Part shown: positions 1-8,770 of the stretch, in pieces
Numbering within the stretch: position 1 is the first letter of the stretch
Layout of the letters: the number at the start of each line of letters is the position of its first letter
Assembly: GCF_013409985.1 (NCBI RefSeq)
Contig: NZ_JACCBY010000002.1
Span: 1-64,000, forward strand
Source: Sphingomonas melonis
GTDB taxonomy: Bacteria > Pseudomonadota > Alphaproteobacteria > Sphingomonadales > Sphingomonadaceae
Reading direction: 5' to 3'
DNA length: 64,000 nt
Program-made: the position numbers and the translations under genes
Notes under the pieces: model-generated
The model's database searches: none
The model's input: the letters and a program-made list of their open reading frames with translations, nothing else
Told to the model about the DNA's origin: nothing

Positions 1-80
1 CGCCCAGGCGTCCCCACCCGGCCGGGCAGATGCCCTTCGATCCGCTCCCACTGCTCGTCCGTCAATGTTCGTCTGCTCAA
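1..80 (-). CDS. IS5-family transposase, N-terminus only (cut by window edge)
   Basis: Read on the minus strand from a TTG at 80, this frame gives about 26 residues including LTDEQWERIEGHLPG. That is the typical N-terminal helix motif of IS5-group DDE transposases (DUF4096-type domain). The frame is closed upstream by a TGA, so TTG is the only plausible start seen. The rest of the gene, including the catalytic DDE residues, lies outside the window, so I cannot tell whether it is intact. The family call rests on the short motif alone. Confidence 0.6.
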   Translation of the reverse strand, partial: MSRRTLTDEQWERIEGHLPGRVGTPG

Positions 81-253
81 AGCCTGGCTCCCTTGGCCAG
101 CCTTGAATCAGATCTTCAACTCAAACGGAATCCTATGAATGCAGACAGCGCCTAGGCCGGATCGATATTCAGCCCAATTCCTCCTCCGCTCAGGGCGGCG
201 CGCTATCGCATGTGGCTGCGGTGATGAGGTTCGAGTCGGCGTCCTCCTCTATC

Positions 254-360
254 CGTCACCCCGGATCCGTTCCGGGGTCCACCGGGCCACAAGAGAAGGG
301 TGCCCAATCAAGCCTTTCTCCTCGCCGCAGGGTGGACCCCGGAACACGTCCGGGGTGACG
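254..360. repeat. Family 1 nested palindrome (REPIN-like), copy A
   Basis: Two 29-bp arms (254-282 and 332-360) are near-perfect reverse complements of each other. Each arm is itself a small hairpin of the form CCCCGGA-n-TCCGGGG, flanked by GTCA or TGAC. The spacer is about 49 bp and contains TCTCCTCGCCGCAG, which recurs in copy B at 14303. A tail from 361 to about 440 has weak similarity to the tails of copies B and D (a TATGCG word followed by GGGGAGGC). The element lies between the transposase fragment and the small exported-protein gene. Confidence 0.9.
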
Positions 361-464
361 GGTGGGATTGGAAGGCGGCGGAGTCAAACGGACCTCCGTA
401 TGCGACAGACGTCTTTGGGGAGGCGTTTTCTCCAAGGCTAGAATGTCGATCAGGCCTGAAGCGG

Positions 465-716
465 TTAGCGCGTGCCCGAGCCTCCCCCGCGCAGCGCCGC
501 ACCCGCCGCATTGCCGTTGTCGGCGTCGATCTGCGCCCATTCCGCCGCGGTGTGGCAGATGCGCGTCTTGAAGCGGCTGCCGGTTTCCGCCTGTTCCCGG
601 CACAGTTTCTTGGCGGGATCGGCGGCTTTCTGCTCCTTGGGGGGCGCAGCGTCCTGTGCGTGCGCGGCGACGGGCAGGGCGGTCGCGATCAACGCTGCGG
701 CAATGATCAACCTCAT
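465..716 (-). CDS. Small exported protein with Cys pair, unknown function
   Basis: An 83-residue protein with a clear Sec signal peptide (MRLIIAAALIATALPVAAHA, then QDA). The mature part is a charged linker followed by CREQAETGSRFKTRICHTAA and EWAQID. The two cysteines spaced around GSRFKTRI, followed by an EW pair, resemble small periplasmic proteins I associate with sphingomonads, but I know no function for them. The frame is open for 13 codons upstream, but those residues are not hydrophobic and the signal peptide fixes the start at 716. The gene stands alone, with the P450 gene upstream on the same strand about 108 bp away. Confidence 0.7.
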   Translation of the reverse strand: MRLIIAAALIATALPVAAHAQDAAPPKEQKAADPAKKLCREQAETGSRFKTRICHTAAEWAQIDADNGNAAGAALRGGGSGTR

Positions 717-824
717 GTCTCGTACCTCCGTGATGGTGGCGGAGCGTAACAGCATCGCGATCGACTGGGGAAGGCACCGATTGGGAAAGGCATCGTACCG
801 GTTCCTGTCTCTCCCCGCCGCCGA

Positions 825-3800
825 TCAGGCGAAGACGTCGGCGACATAGCGCACCGCCTCGCGCTCGATCGTCTCGACCCAGGCTTCCGCGTCCTCGCGC
901 GTCACCTGCCGGCTGTCCTGGTAGATGCGGATCAGCGTGTCGCGGACTGCCGGCGCCATATGCTCGCCATCGCCGCAGACGAAGATATGGCCGCCCGCCT
1001 GGAAGAGCGCCGCGATCTCCGAGCGGTCGCGCCACATCGCATCCTGGACGTAGGCGACGCCGTCCACCGGCCGCGCCGAAGACGCGATGCGGAGCGAGAC
1101 GACGCCTTCGGCCTGCCATTGCTCCAGCTCCTCGCGATGGAGGAAGTCGGCGTCGGGATCGCGAATGCCGAAGAACAGCAACGCCGGGCCGACCCCGTCG
1201 CCCGCCGCCTTGCGGAGGCTGCGCTCCTGGATGAAGCCACGGAATGGCGCGATCCCGCTCCCCGCGCAGATCATGATGATCGGCACGGCGGGATCGTCGG
1301 GCAGGTGGAAGCCCGCCTGGCTCGGCCGCACCGCCACGGCGACCTGATCGCCGATCTCCAGCCGGGCGAGGAAGGTGGAGGCGACGCCGCGATAGCAGCC
1401 ATGCCCGGCCAGCGCCGGCGCCTCCAGCACGGTGAAGGTAAGCGCCGCCACGGCGGGGTCGGCGAGCGGCGAGGAGGCGATCGAATATTGCCGCGGCCGC
1501 ATCGGCGGCAGTGCGGCAAGGAAGGCGCCGAGCGCCATGTCCGCCGACCCGAAGCGTTCGAGCAGGTCGAGCAGGCTGACCCGCTTGGCCAGCACCTCCT
1601 CGGCATAGGGACCGTCCGTCGCCAGCCGCGCTGCCTCGGCGCGTTCGGGCGGGCAGCCGATCGTCTCGGCCAGCGCGGCGACCTGTCGCTGGGTGACGGG
1701 CTGTTGCAGCTCGACGTAATCGGCGAGCAACGTTCCGGCCGCGACCGGCAGGTCGATCGGCAAGGACGACGGCGTGCCGGGTGCGGCATGGATCACGACC
1801 TGCGTATCGGTCGCCAGCGCAAAGCGGCGCAGCGCGCGCGCGACCACCTCGGGCGGGTTGCTCGGCAGGACCGACAGATAGTCGCCGGTGCGATAGGTCA
1901 TGCCCTCCGGCAGGCGGATCGTGACATGCCGCCGCGACCGCGCGCCCGGCTGCGATACGTCGACCAGTTCGCGATTGCCGATCACGGTGCCGCGTCGCAG
2001 CTCATCGAGCTGGAGCGCGCGTTCGCGCTCGCCGCGCAGCACCTCGACCGTCAGCGCCGTCGCCGCAGTGGCGGTCTGCGACTCGCGACCCTCGCTGGCG
2101 GCGAGCGCCGGCCACAGGTCGGCGAACCAGCCGTCGAACGCGCCGAACAGGTCGCCGCTGGCATCGCCTTCGCCACGCGGCAGCAGCGGCTCGGCACCGG
2201 CGGCGGCCAGCGCCTCATCGACCCGCTTGGGGATCGCCTGATAGGTGCGCGCCCATTGCCAATTGCCGCAGCCGAAGACCGCATAGCGCCGTCCCGCCAG
2301 CGCATCGCCGGGCAGATCCTCGATTGCGGCGAGGAAGCGGCGGGCATTGTCGGGTGGCTGCCCTTCATAGGACGCGGTGACGACGGCCATCGGCGTATCG
2401 CCGGGCAGGCCGCTGGCATAATCGTCCATCGCCGCGACCGTCGCGGCATATCCCTGCGCCTGTGCCTCCGCCCCGATCCGCTGCGCAAAGGCCTCCGAGG
2501 TGCCGGTGTTGCTGCCGTAGAGAACCAGCAGCGGCCTGGATGGAGCCGTGGTGGTCTTCGCCTCGGGTGCGGCGAGCGGCCGGGTCGGCGCGCTCGGCGC
2601 ACGGCTGCGCGGCGTGCCGGCGGGCAGGTCGCGGCGGCGCGCGTGGACGTGCAGGCCGGCGGGCTTCAGCGTCAGCGTCTCGCTGATCGCCAGCGTATAG
2701 TCCGGGTCGGCGAGGCTGAGGTCGAAGCGCTGGAGCATCATCGCGAGCACCAGCGTCGCCTCCTGCATCGCGAAGCCGCGGCCGATACAGGCGCGCTGGC
2801 CGTTGCCGAACGGCTTCCACGCATGCGGCGGCAGCGCGGCGAGCGCCTCCGCGGTGAACCGCTCGGGACGGAAGGCTTCGGGCTCATCCCATACCGCGGG
2901 GTCGCGATGCAGCACTGGCGTCAGGACCAGCAGGATATCCTCGGGCGTCACCCGGTAGCGGCCGCCGATCGTCGTCGGTGCCAGGGGATGGACGGCAAAG
3001 GCGGGCGCGGTCGGCCACAGCCGCAGCGTCTCGTCGAGAACCTGTTCGAGATAGCCGAGCCGCCCGAGGTCGTCGACATCGGGCGTCGCGCCGGCCAGCA
3101 CCGTGTCGACCTCGGCGCGCGCGCGCGCCAGTGCCTCGGGGTGGCGGAGCAGCAGCAGCGTCGCGAAGCTCAGCAACCCGCTCGTCGTCTCATGGCCGGC
3201 GATCAGGAATGTCACCATCTGATAGCCGATGTTCTCGCGACTCAGCGTCTCGCCGGTTTCGGGGTCGGCGGCGGTCAGCATGCGGTCGAGCAGGTCGCCG
3301 CGCGTGCCGAGCCGCGGGTCGCGCGCCCGCTCGTCGATCAGCCGGTCGGCGACGGTGCGCAGCGTCTCCAGATCGGCGGCGAAACGCCGGTTGTGCAGGA
3401 GCATCAACCGGTTGGCCGCGCCGGGCCGTCGCGCGCGCCGGCCCGCCTCGTCGAGCGCGCCGACCATGGCGGCGACGAACGGGTGCATTTCGTTCTGGTA
3501 GAAGCTGTTGAACCGATAACCGAAGGCGCACAATGCGATCGTGTCGAGCGTCAGCCGGGTCATATTGTCGGCGACGTCGATCGTCGCGCCCTCGCCGAAC
3601 CGTTCCCAGCGCAGCATCATCTGTTCGGCGATGTCGAGCATCTGCGGGACCATCGCGCGCAGGCCGATCGGGCCGAAGGCGGGCATCAGCAGCCGGTGCG
3701 CCTTGCCCCAATTCGGCTCCTCATTGTACGCGGTGAACAGGCCGTCACCGCCGATCGCGCGCAGCTCCTGCAACGGCCGGTGCAAGGCCTTGGCGAAGCG

Positions 3801-3992
3801 GCTCTCGTCGCAGAGTTCCTCGACCAGAGCCTGGCCGCCGACGATCACCATGCTGCGGCCGAACGCCTCCATGCGGAACAGCGGACCGTGCAGCGCAGCC
3901 AGCCGCATCAGGCTCTGGACCGGCGCGTTCGGGTCGATATCGGCGATATTGCCGATTAGCGGCAGGCCCTTGGGTTGGGGGATCGTGGTCAT
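825..3992 (-). CDS. Self-sufficient cytochrome P450 / NADPH-P450 reductase fusion (CYP102-like)
   Basis: A 1055-residue soluble fusion resembling P450 BM3, expected to hydroxylate fatty acids or similar substrates using its own diflavin reductase. The haem domain shows GDGLFTAYNEEPNW, the I-helix AGHETT (residues 265-270), ETLR (321-324) and the haem-binding loop PFGNGQRACIG with ligand Cys402 (C400 in BM3). A basic, Pro-rich linker leads to the FMN domain (LVLYGSNTGTSE, about 489-500), then an FAD site (RPRQYSIASSP) and NADPH site (CAGSGIAPFRGF, HIFVCGDGEHM). It ends in RYVADVFA, with Phe where BM3 has Trp. Start 3992 is chosen because MTTIPQPKGLPLIGN begins the family and GGAG lies 8 nt upstream; the 45 extra upstream codons are Arg-rich noise. 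It is divergent from a TetR gene, its likely repressor. The natural substrate is not known. Confidence 0.95.
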   Translation of the reverse strand: MTTIPQPKGLPLIGNIADIDPNAPVQSLMRLAALHGPLFRMEAFGRSMVIVGGQALVEELCDESRFAKALHRPLQELRAIGGDGLFTAYNEEPNWGKAHRLLMPAFGPIGLRAMVPQMLDIAEQMMLRWERFGEGATIDVADNMTRLTLDTIALCAFGYRFNSFYQNEMHPFVAAMVGALDEAGRRARRPGAANRLMLLHNRRFAADLETLRTVADRLIDERARDPRLGTRGDLLDRMLTAADPETGETLSRENIGYQMVTFLIAGHETTSGLLSFATLLLLRHPEALARARAEVDTVLAGATPDVDDLGRLGYLEQVLDETLRLWPTAPAFAVHPLAPTTIGGRYRVTPEDILLVLTPVLHRDPAVWDEPEAFRPERFTAEALAALPPHAWKPFGNGQRACIGRGFAMQEATLVLAMMLQRFDLSLADPDYTLAISETLTLKPAGLHVHARRRDLPAGTPRSRAPSAPTRPLAAPEAKTTTAPSRPLLVLYGSNTGTSEAFAQRIGAEAQAQGYAATVAAMDDYASGLPGDTPMAVVTASYEGQPPDNARRFLAAIEDLPGDALAGRRYAVFGCGNWQWARTYQAIPKRVDEALAAAGAEPLLPRGEGDASGDLFGAFDGWFADLWPALAASEGRESQTATAATALTVEVLRGERERALQLDELRRGTVIGNRELVDVSQPGARSRRHVTIRLPEGMTYRTGDYLSVLPSNPPEVVARALRRFALATDTQVVIHAAPGTPSSLPIDLPVAAGTLLADYVELQQPVTQRQVAALAETIGCPPERAEAARLATDGPYAEEVLAKRVSLLDLLERFGSADMALGAFLAALPPMRPRQYSIASSPLADPAVAALTFTVLEAPALAGHGCYRGVASTFLARLEIGDQVAVAVRPSQAGFHLPDDPAVPIIMICAGSGIAPFRGFIQERSLRKAAGDGVGPALLFFGIRDPDADFLHREELEQWQAEGVVSLRIASSARPVDGVAYVQDAMWRDRSEIAALFQAGGHIFVCGDGEHMAPAVRDTLIRIYQDSRQVTREDAEAWVETIEREAVRYVADVFA

Positions 3993-4115
3993 GATGTCAT
4001 GCTCCGTCGCCGGGGTGCCGCCATCGCAACGTCCGTCCGGTTGCCGCCGCGACACCCGTCGCCGCCGTCGCCCGTCGGACCGTCTAGTCGGCATTGTGTA
4101 AATAGGAGAACGCGC

Positions 4116-4137
4116 CTGGAAACCCATTGGTTTCCAG
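4116..4137. promoter_or_regulatory. Perfect palindrome, candidate TetR operator
   Basis: CTGGAAACC, a 4-base spacer CATT, then GGTTTCCAG: two perfect 9-bp arms. It sits 37 bp before the TetR start and 124 bp before the P450 start, in the only intergenic space between these divergent genes. A dyad of this size at such a place is what a TetR-type dimer would bind, so it may control both genes. Function is inferred. Confidence 0.7.
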
Positions 4138-4173
4138 TCTATCGCGACAAGCGAACTACGTTAGACGCCATCC

Positions 4174-4782
4174 ATGACGACGCCGCCTCCACCGATCGCC
4201 CGAATACCGGCGCAACTCCTTGATAGTGCACGTGATGAATTCCTCGCCCACGGCTTCGCCGAGGCGAACGTCGGCCGGATCGCGACCGCGGCCGGCATGT
4301 CGAAGAAAACGATCTACAAATATGTGCCGTCGAAGGAGGCGTTGTTCCTCGGCGTCGTCCACGCGGTGGTGAGCGGGCCAGGCATGGTCTTCGACGTCAT
4401 TCCGGCCGATGCGGCGCCGTCGCTGCGGCTCGGCGCCTATCTGCGCGCGTTCGCGGCGATCGCCTTCTCGCCCGACGGCGTCACCTCCTATCGGTTGATG
4501 ATGCGCGAGGGGACGCGGTTTCCGGATGTGGCGCGCATCTATATCGACACCGTCAAGCAGTTCGGGGTGCAGCCGCTTGCCGACGCGCTCACCGGCTATG
4601 CGGCGGCGGGGCAGCTGGCGATCCGCGACGCGACGCTTGCTGCGACGATGCTGCTGGCGATGATCATCGCCGATCCGCTCCGCGAGGCGGCGCTCGGTCT
4701 CGCCCTGCCGCCGCAAGGCGAGGCGCTGGACCGGCGCGTTGATGAGGCGGTGCGAGTGTTCCTGTACGGGGTGGCGCTGTAG
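4174..4782 (+). CDS. TetR/AcrR-family transcriptional regulator
   Basis: A 202-residue protein with an N-terminal helix-turn-helix typical of the family: LLDSARDEFLAHGFAEANVG, then RIATAAGMSKKTIYKYVPSK (about residues 15-55). The remaining ~145 residues form the usual helical ligand-binding half, including DAAPSLRLGAYLRAF, which resembles the TetR C-terminal domains seen with fatty-acid or solvent responses. It is transcribed away from the P450-reductase gene across a 181-bp gap that holds a perfect 22-bp palindrome. CYP102-type genes are often controlled by an adjacent TetR repressor (BM3R1 in Priestia/Bacillus megaterium), so I infer ligand-relieved repression of the P450 and of itself. The ligand is unknown. 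Confidence 0.88.
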   Translation: MTTPPPPIARIPAQLLDSARDEFLAHGFAEANVGRIATAAGMSKKTIYKYVPSKEALFLGVVHAVVSGPGMVFDVIPADAAPSLRLGAYLRAFAAIAFSPDGVTSYRLMMREGTRFPDVARIYIDTVKQFGVQPLADALTGYAAAGQLAIRDATLAATMLLAMIIADPLREAALGLALPPQGEALDRRVDEAVRVFLYGVAL

Positions 4783-4801
4783 CCGGAGCGCGCGGCGCCG
4801 G

Positions 4802-5902
4802 TCAGTCGAACATGCGGTGGTGGAGGATCAGCGCGGCGGCGCCGAGCGGCGCGGCAAGCTCCGGGTCGAGGTGCGCCACCGCCAGCCTTGCCGCCGGCGC
4901 CCGGACGCCGCGCCGGTCGGGCAGCGTGTGTTCGGGCCATGCCGCCTCATCGACGATCCGCCGCGCCAGATCGCGCGGCAGTCGGCCACCGAGCACGATC
5001 GCCTGACAGTCGAAGGCATAGCGTAGCGTCTGGAACAGCCAGTCGAAGGACTCCTGCCGGGCGGCGCGCCATTCCTCCACCCCCGGCCATTGCGGATCGA
5101 ACCGCGCGACGAGATCGCCGATGCTGTCACACACGGTGCCGTGCTGCGCGAGCGTCGCCCGCAGGTCGTTCAGGTTCGGTGTGGTGCGCCCGGCGAAGTG
5201 GAACAGGCCGGCGATCTCGCCCGCATTGCCATTGTGACCGCGGAACACTTGGCCGTCGATCACGGTCGCGGCGCGGAAGCCCGCGGCGACGTTGATGTAG
5301 CAGAAGCTCGCCAGATCGGCACCGACGCCGAGCAGCCGCTCGCCGATCGCGGTGGCGGCCGCGATATTCTCGACCATCGCGGGCAGGCCGAGGCGGCGGC
5401 CGACGATCGCCTCGAGGTCGACCAGCGCCCAGTCGTCGAGTTCGGGCGAGGGATTGACGGTGCGCGGCGCGGTGAAGAAGCCGGCGATCGCCACGCCGAT
5501 GCCGACGATCGCCTCGCGCATCGGCTGTTCGTCGCGGAAGCGCGCCACCGCATCGAGCAACGCGTCGCGCGGCATACCGGGCAGGCTGATCTCCCGCCGG
5601 GCACGCACCGCGCCGGCCAGATCGAGCAGCAGCACGTCGGCGCGGTCGGTCATCACCGACAGGCCGAGGCTGAAGGCGGCATCGGGGACGATGTGGATCG
5701 TCACGCTGGGCTGGCCGCGGCCTTGCGCGATCGCCTCGCCGGCGCGGACCAGTCCTGCCGCCTCCAGTTCCTCGGTCGCGCGGAAGACCGCGGTGCCGGA
5801 CAGGCCGGTGTCGCGGATCAGCGCCGATCGCGTGAGGCTGCCGTGCCGCCTGACCAGGGTCAGCACCCGGCGCGCACGTGGAGTCAGGGGAGGGTGGGTC
5901 AT
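4802..5902 (-). CDS. ROK-family transcriptional regulator (NagC/XylR-like)
   Basis: 366 residues. A winged-helix N-terminus (LTPRARRVLTLVRRHGSLTR, then SALIRDTGLSGTAVFRATEE) is followed by a ROK sugar-kinase-like domain (ASFCYINVAAGFRAATVIDG, FRGHNGNAGEIAGLFHF). The usual ROK zinc-site cluster CxxGxxGCxE is not seen, so this is probably a regulator and not a kinase. It diverges from the TonB receptor gene 111 bp away, as sugar-responsive ROK repressors often do. Start 5902 is preferred over an in-frame ATG at 5959, because a plausible minus-strand -35/-10 pair lies between the two and the longer start has no ribosome-binding site. The inducer is presumably a sugar or sugar phosphate, not identified. 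Confidence 0.85.
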   Translation of the reverse strand: MTHPPLTPRARRVLTLVRRHGSLTRSALIRDTGLSGTAVFRATEELEAAGLVRAGEAIAQGRGQPSVTIHIVPDAAFSLGLSVMTDRADVLLLDLAGAVRARREISLPGMPRDALLDAVARFRDEQPMREAIVGIGVAIAGFFTAPRTVNPSPELDDWALVDLEAIVGRRLGLPAMVENIAAATAIGERLLGVGADLASFCYINVAAGFRAATVIDGQVFRGHNGNAGEIAGLFHFAGRTTPNLNDLRATLAQHGTVCDSIGDLVARFDPQWPGVEEWRAARQESFDWLFQTLRYAFDCQAIVLGGRLPRDLARRIVDEAAWPEHTLPDRRGVRAPAARLAVAHLDPELAAPLGAAALILHHRMFD

Positions 5903-5937
5903 CTGCACTAACTTCACGCAAAGGTTGGCGGCGCGTC

Positions 5938-5967
5938 TGGTTAGCCGCGACGTCTTCATACTGTCAA
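5938..5967 (-). promoter_or_regulatory. Candidate promoter of the ROK regulator gene
   Basis: On the minus strand TTGACA (5967-5962) is followed after 18 bp by TAACCA (5943-5938), about 35 bp before the start codon at 5902. The -35 is a perfect sigma-70 match and the -10 is weak. The AT-rich run just beyond it (ATATATAT) stands out in this GC-rich DNA and may also serve the divergent receptor gene. Confidence 0.4.
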
Positions 5968-6013
5968 ATATATATCGTACGGAGTGAAATGTATTCGATG
6001 AATGAGGGGGATT

Positions 6014-8770
6014 ATGACGTATCTGACGAGACGATCGACGCTGCTGGCGCTGGCAGCGGGCACGATGCTGGCCGGGATGCCCGCACCCGCACAGACTCAG
6101 GCGCAGACGCAGGAAGGCGCGCCGGCTGCGGCGGCCGATGCCGCTGCGACGGAGGGCGACCAGCCCGATATCGTCGTCACCGGCTTCCGCGCTTCGCAGC
6201 GGTCGGCGACCAAGGCGAAGCGCGAGTCCGCGGTGATCCTCGACGCGGTGTCGCAGGACGATGTCGGCCGGCTGCCCGACCTCAACATCGTCGAGGCGAG
6301 CCGCAGGATCACCGGCGTGTCGGTGGTCGGCGGGGCGGACGCGACCAAGAACCGCGACATCTACCAGCGCGCGACGATCCGCGGGCTCGATCCGCGCTAC
6401 AATCTGGTCACCATCGATGGCGTTCCGCTTGCCTCGCCCGACTGGGTCTATCGCGGTGCGCGGCTGGAGATGCTGCCCGCGTCGCTCGTCTCGCGGATCG
6501 AGGCGATCAAGAGCGTCACCGCGCAATATGACCCGCACGCGCTCGGCGGCCAGATCAACATCGTCTCGAAGAGCGCCTTCGACGGCCGCGACGCGGGATC
6601 GTTCGTGATCAACGCCTATGCCGGCGACAACGACACCGCCGGCAAGCTGGTCCGCCGCGCCGGCGCGACGATCCGGACCGATGCCACCGCGGCGCTGCGC
6701 TTCGGCGCCAACCAGGAATTCGGCGTCGTCGCCTCGGCGGAATATCAGCGCCTGCCGTCGACCGCGCGCGCCGAGCTGCCGGGCGACAGCAACGGCGCGG
6801 GCTGGACCTATTTCACCGCCACGGCCAAGAGCACACCGTTCGCCAGCGAGTCGAACGGCTATGCCGTGCCGGTGCGCAACCAGGATTATTTCTTCGAGAA
6901 CCTGCGCACCCGGCTCAGCGGCAATCTGAAGCTGGAATGGCGGCCCGACGATGCGACCTCGCTCGCGCTGTTCGGCGGCTATTATCACGATACCGACACC
7001 GAGACCCGGTACGAGATGCTGACCGTCCCGACCGGCGCGCCGACCGACGTCACGCCGACCAGCGGCCGCTTCGCGCGCGGCGACCTGCAACAGGGGCTGA
7101 CCTATCAGCCGGTCACCCGCGACACCTGGCTGATCGACGTGAAGGGGCATCACGATTTCGGCGGTGGCGTGGTGCTCGACGCGACGCTCGCGCGCTCGAA
7201 GGCGGAATATCGCGAGCTGCGCGAGATGATCAAATATGACATCAACCCCCAGCCGGGCAAGGCGACGGCCGGCAATCTGCCCGCGTTCGGCTATGCCTAT
7301 CGGATCGTCGACGGCCGGCCGCGGCTGACGCTCAACGATACCGCCGCGGCCAACAACCCCGACAGCTATCGCGCGCTCTACTATCGCAGCATCGATCGCG
7401 ATCTCGACTCGACCGTGGATTTCGCCAAGGTCAATCTCGGCATCAACGCCGCGGCGGCCGACCGCGGCTTCGGCGCCAACATCGGCGTCGCGGCGACGCG
7501 CACCGATCTTGCCTACGATCAGCGCTACGCCGAATATGTCCCGGCCGATGCCGCCGGGCAGAAGACGATCGGGACGATGCGGGGCCTGCTCTACGACCAG
7601 CGCCCCGGCGCCTATATGACGCCGGACGTGCCCTATCTGCTGATCGACCGGCAGGCGGCGTGGCAGCGGTTCGCGGCGACGCGCAGCGCCTTCGTCGCGA
7701 CCAACCAGGTCGCCAACAATGCCGCTGACGATTTCCGCGATCTGGAGACGACCAAGGCGGCCTATGCGCAGGCGCTGTTCCGGACCGATCGCTTCGATGT
7801 GCAGGCCGGGGTGCGCTACGACGATACGCGCCTCGTCGTCGACACCAACCAGCCGACCAGCGCCGCGGCGACCGCCTATCGCGCGGTGCGGCGTGCGACG
7901 GGTTATGCCTATTGGCTGCCCTCCGCGCTCGCCACCTATCAGCTCGGCGATGGCATGCGGTTGCGCGCCGGCGTGTCGAAGACGATCGGCCGGCCCGATT
8001 ACAGCCAATATGCCGTTCGCAACACGTTCGGCATCGGCACCGACGGCACGCTGACGATCAGCACCGGCAACCCCGACCTGAAACCGCGCGAGGCGTGGAA
8101 TTACGACCTGTCCTACGAATGGTATCTCGGCGCGGGCATGATCTCGGTCGCCGCCTTCACCAAGGATATCCGCAACGAAATCTTCACCAGCAGCCAGCAG
8201 GGGCCGGCGACGCTGTTCCAGGGCGTCACCTACCAGAATGTCTTCGTCACCACGCCGCGCAACGCCGCGTCGGCGCGGGTGAAGGGGCTGGAGATCGGCT
8301 ATACCATCGACCGGATCGCCACGGTGCCGGGCCTCGGCTTCAACGCCAACGTCACGCTGCTCGACGGATCGTATCGCCAGCCGGCGAGCAACGCGGCGAT
8401 CAAGCTGGGGCTGCCCGCGACGCGGCGGACCAGCGGATTGATCCAGCAGCCCGACTATATCACCAACCTCACCGTCTTCTACGTCACCGGGCCGGTCGAG
8501 CTGCGCGCGTCGTACAATCGCATCGGCCGCGCCCTGCAATCGGCCGATGGCGATACGCCGACGCGCGACCTGTATCAGGAGCCACGCCAGCAGTTCGACG
8601 TGCAGGCGCGGTTCGCGGTGCGCAACGGGCTCGATCTCGTCGGGCAGGTGCAGAACCTGACCAAGGAGCCGTTCGTCGTCCGCCAGGGCCGCCGGCGCGA
8701 GGACGTCAATTACTTCTTCCCGGTCGGCCGCACGGTCTGGCTCGGCCTGTCGTGGAAGCCGGGCTGGTGA
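6014..8770 (+). CDS. TonB-dependent receptor, carbohydrate-type
   Basis: 918 residues, an outer-membrane active transporter. A signal peptide ends near AGMPAPAQ, followed by a Gln/Ala-rich stretch and the TonB-box-like segment DQPDIVVTGFRASQRSA. The plug domain has VGRLPDLNIVEASRRITGVS and YNLVTIDGVPLASPDW, the form typical of the large sphingomonad/Caulobacter receptor group that imports oligosaccharides. The C-terminal two thirds is a beta-barrel ending WLGLSWKPGW. GAGGGGG lies immediately before the ATG at 6014, which decides that start over the ATGs at 5998 and 6002. The divergent ROK regulator, the coupled unknown gene downstream and the nearby GH3 enzyme suggest a sugar substrate, but it is not identified. 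Confidence 0.92.
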   Translation: MTYLTRRSTLLALAAGTMLAGMPAPAQTQAQTQEGAPAAAADAAATEGDQPDIVVTGFRASQRSATKAKRESAVILDAVSQDDVGRLPDLNIVEASRRITGVSVVGGADATKNRDIYQRATIRGLDPRYNLVTIDGVPLASPDWVYRGARLEMLPASLVSRIEAIKSVTAQYDPHALGGQINIVSKSAFDGRDAGSFVINAYAGDNDTAGKLVRRAGATIRTDATAALRFGANQEFGVVASAEYQRLPSTARAELPGDSNGAGWTYFTATAKSTPFASESNGYAVPVRNQDYFFENLRTRLSGNLKLEWRPDDATSLALFGGYYHDTDTETRYEMLTVPTGAPTDVTPTSGRFARGDLQQGLTYQPVTRDTWLIDVKGHHDFGGGVVLDATLARSKAEYRELREMIKYDINPQPGKATAGNLPAFGYAYRIVDGRPRLTLNDTAAANNPDSYRALYYRSIDRDLDSTVDFAKVNLGINAAAADRGFGANIGVAATRTDLAYDQRYAEYVPADAAGQKTIGTMRGLLYDQRPGAYMTPDVPYLLIDRQAAWQRFAATRSAFVATNQVANNAADDFRDLETTKAAYAQALFRTDRFDVQAGVRYDDTRLVVDTNQPTSAAATAYRAVRRATGYAYWLPSALATYQLGDGMRLRAGVSKTIGRPDYSQYAVRNTFGIGTDGTLTISTGNPDLKPREAWNYDLSYEWYLGAGMISVAAFTKDIRNEIFTSSQQGPATLFQGVTYQNVFVTTPRNAASARVKGLEIGYTIDRIATVPGLGFNANVTLLDGSYRQPASNAAIKLGLPATRRTSGLIQQPDYITNLTVFYVTGPVELRASYNRIGRALQSADGDTPTRDLYQEPRQQFDVQARFAVRNGLDLVGQVQNLTKEPFVVRQGRRREDVNYFFPVGRTVWLGLSWKPGW

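Noticed and set aside
256..360. Family 1 repeat considered as rho-independent terminator
   Set aside because: No T-run, two nested hairpins, fixed length and recurrence at five unrelated sites point to a repeat element; it may still end transcripts as a side effect.
960..3959. A 999-codon open frame on the plus strand opposite the P450-reductase gene
   Set aside because: It is antisense to a gene with full motif support, its translation is Arg/Gly/Asp-rich with no domain, and long antisense frames are expected in DNA with high third-position GC.
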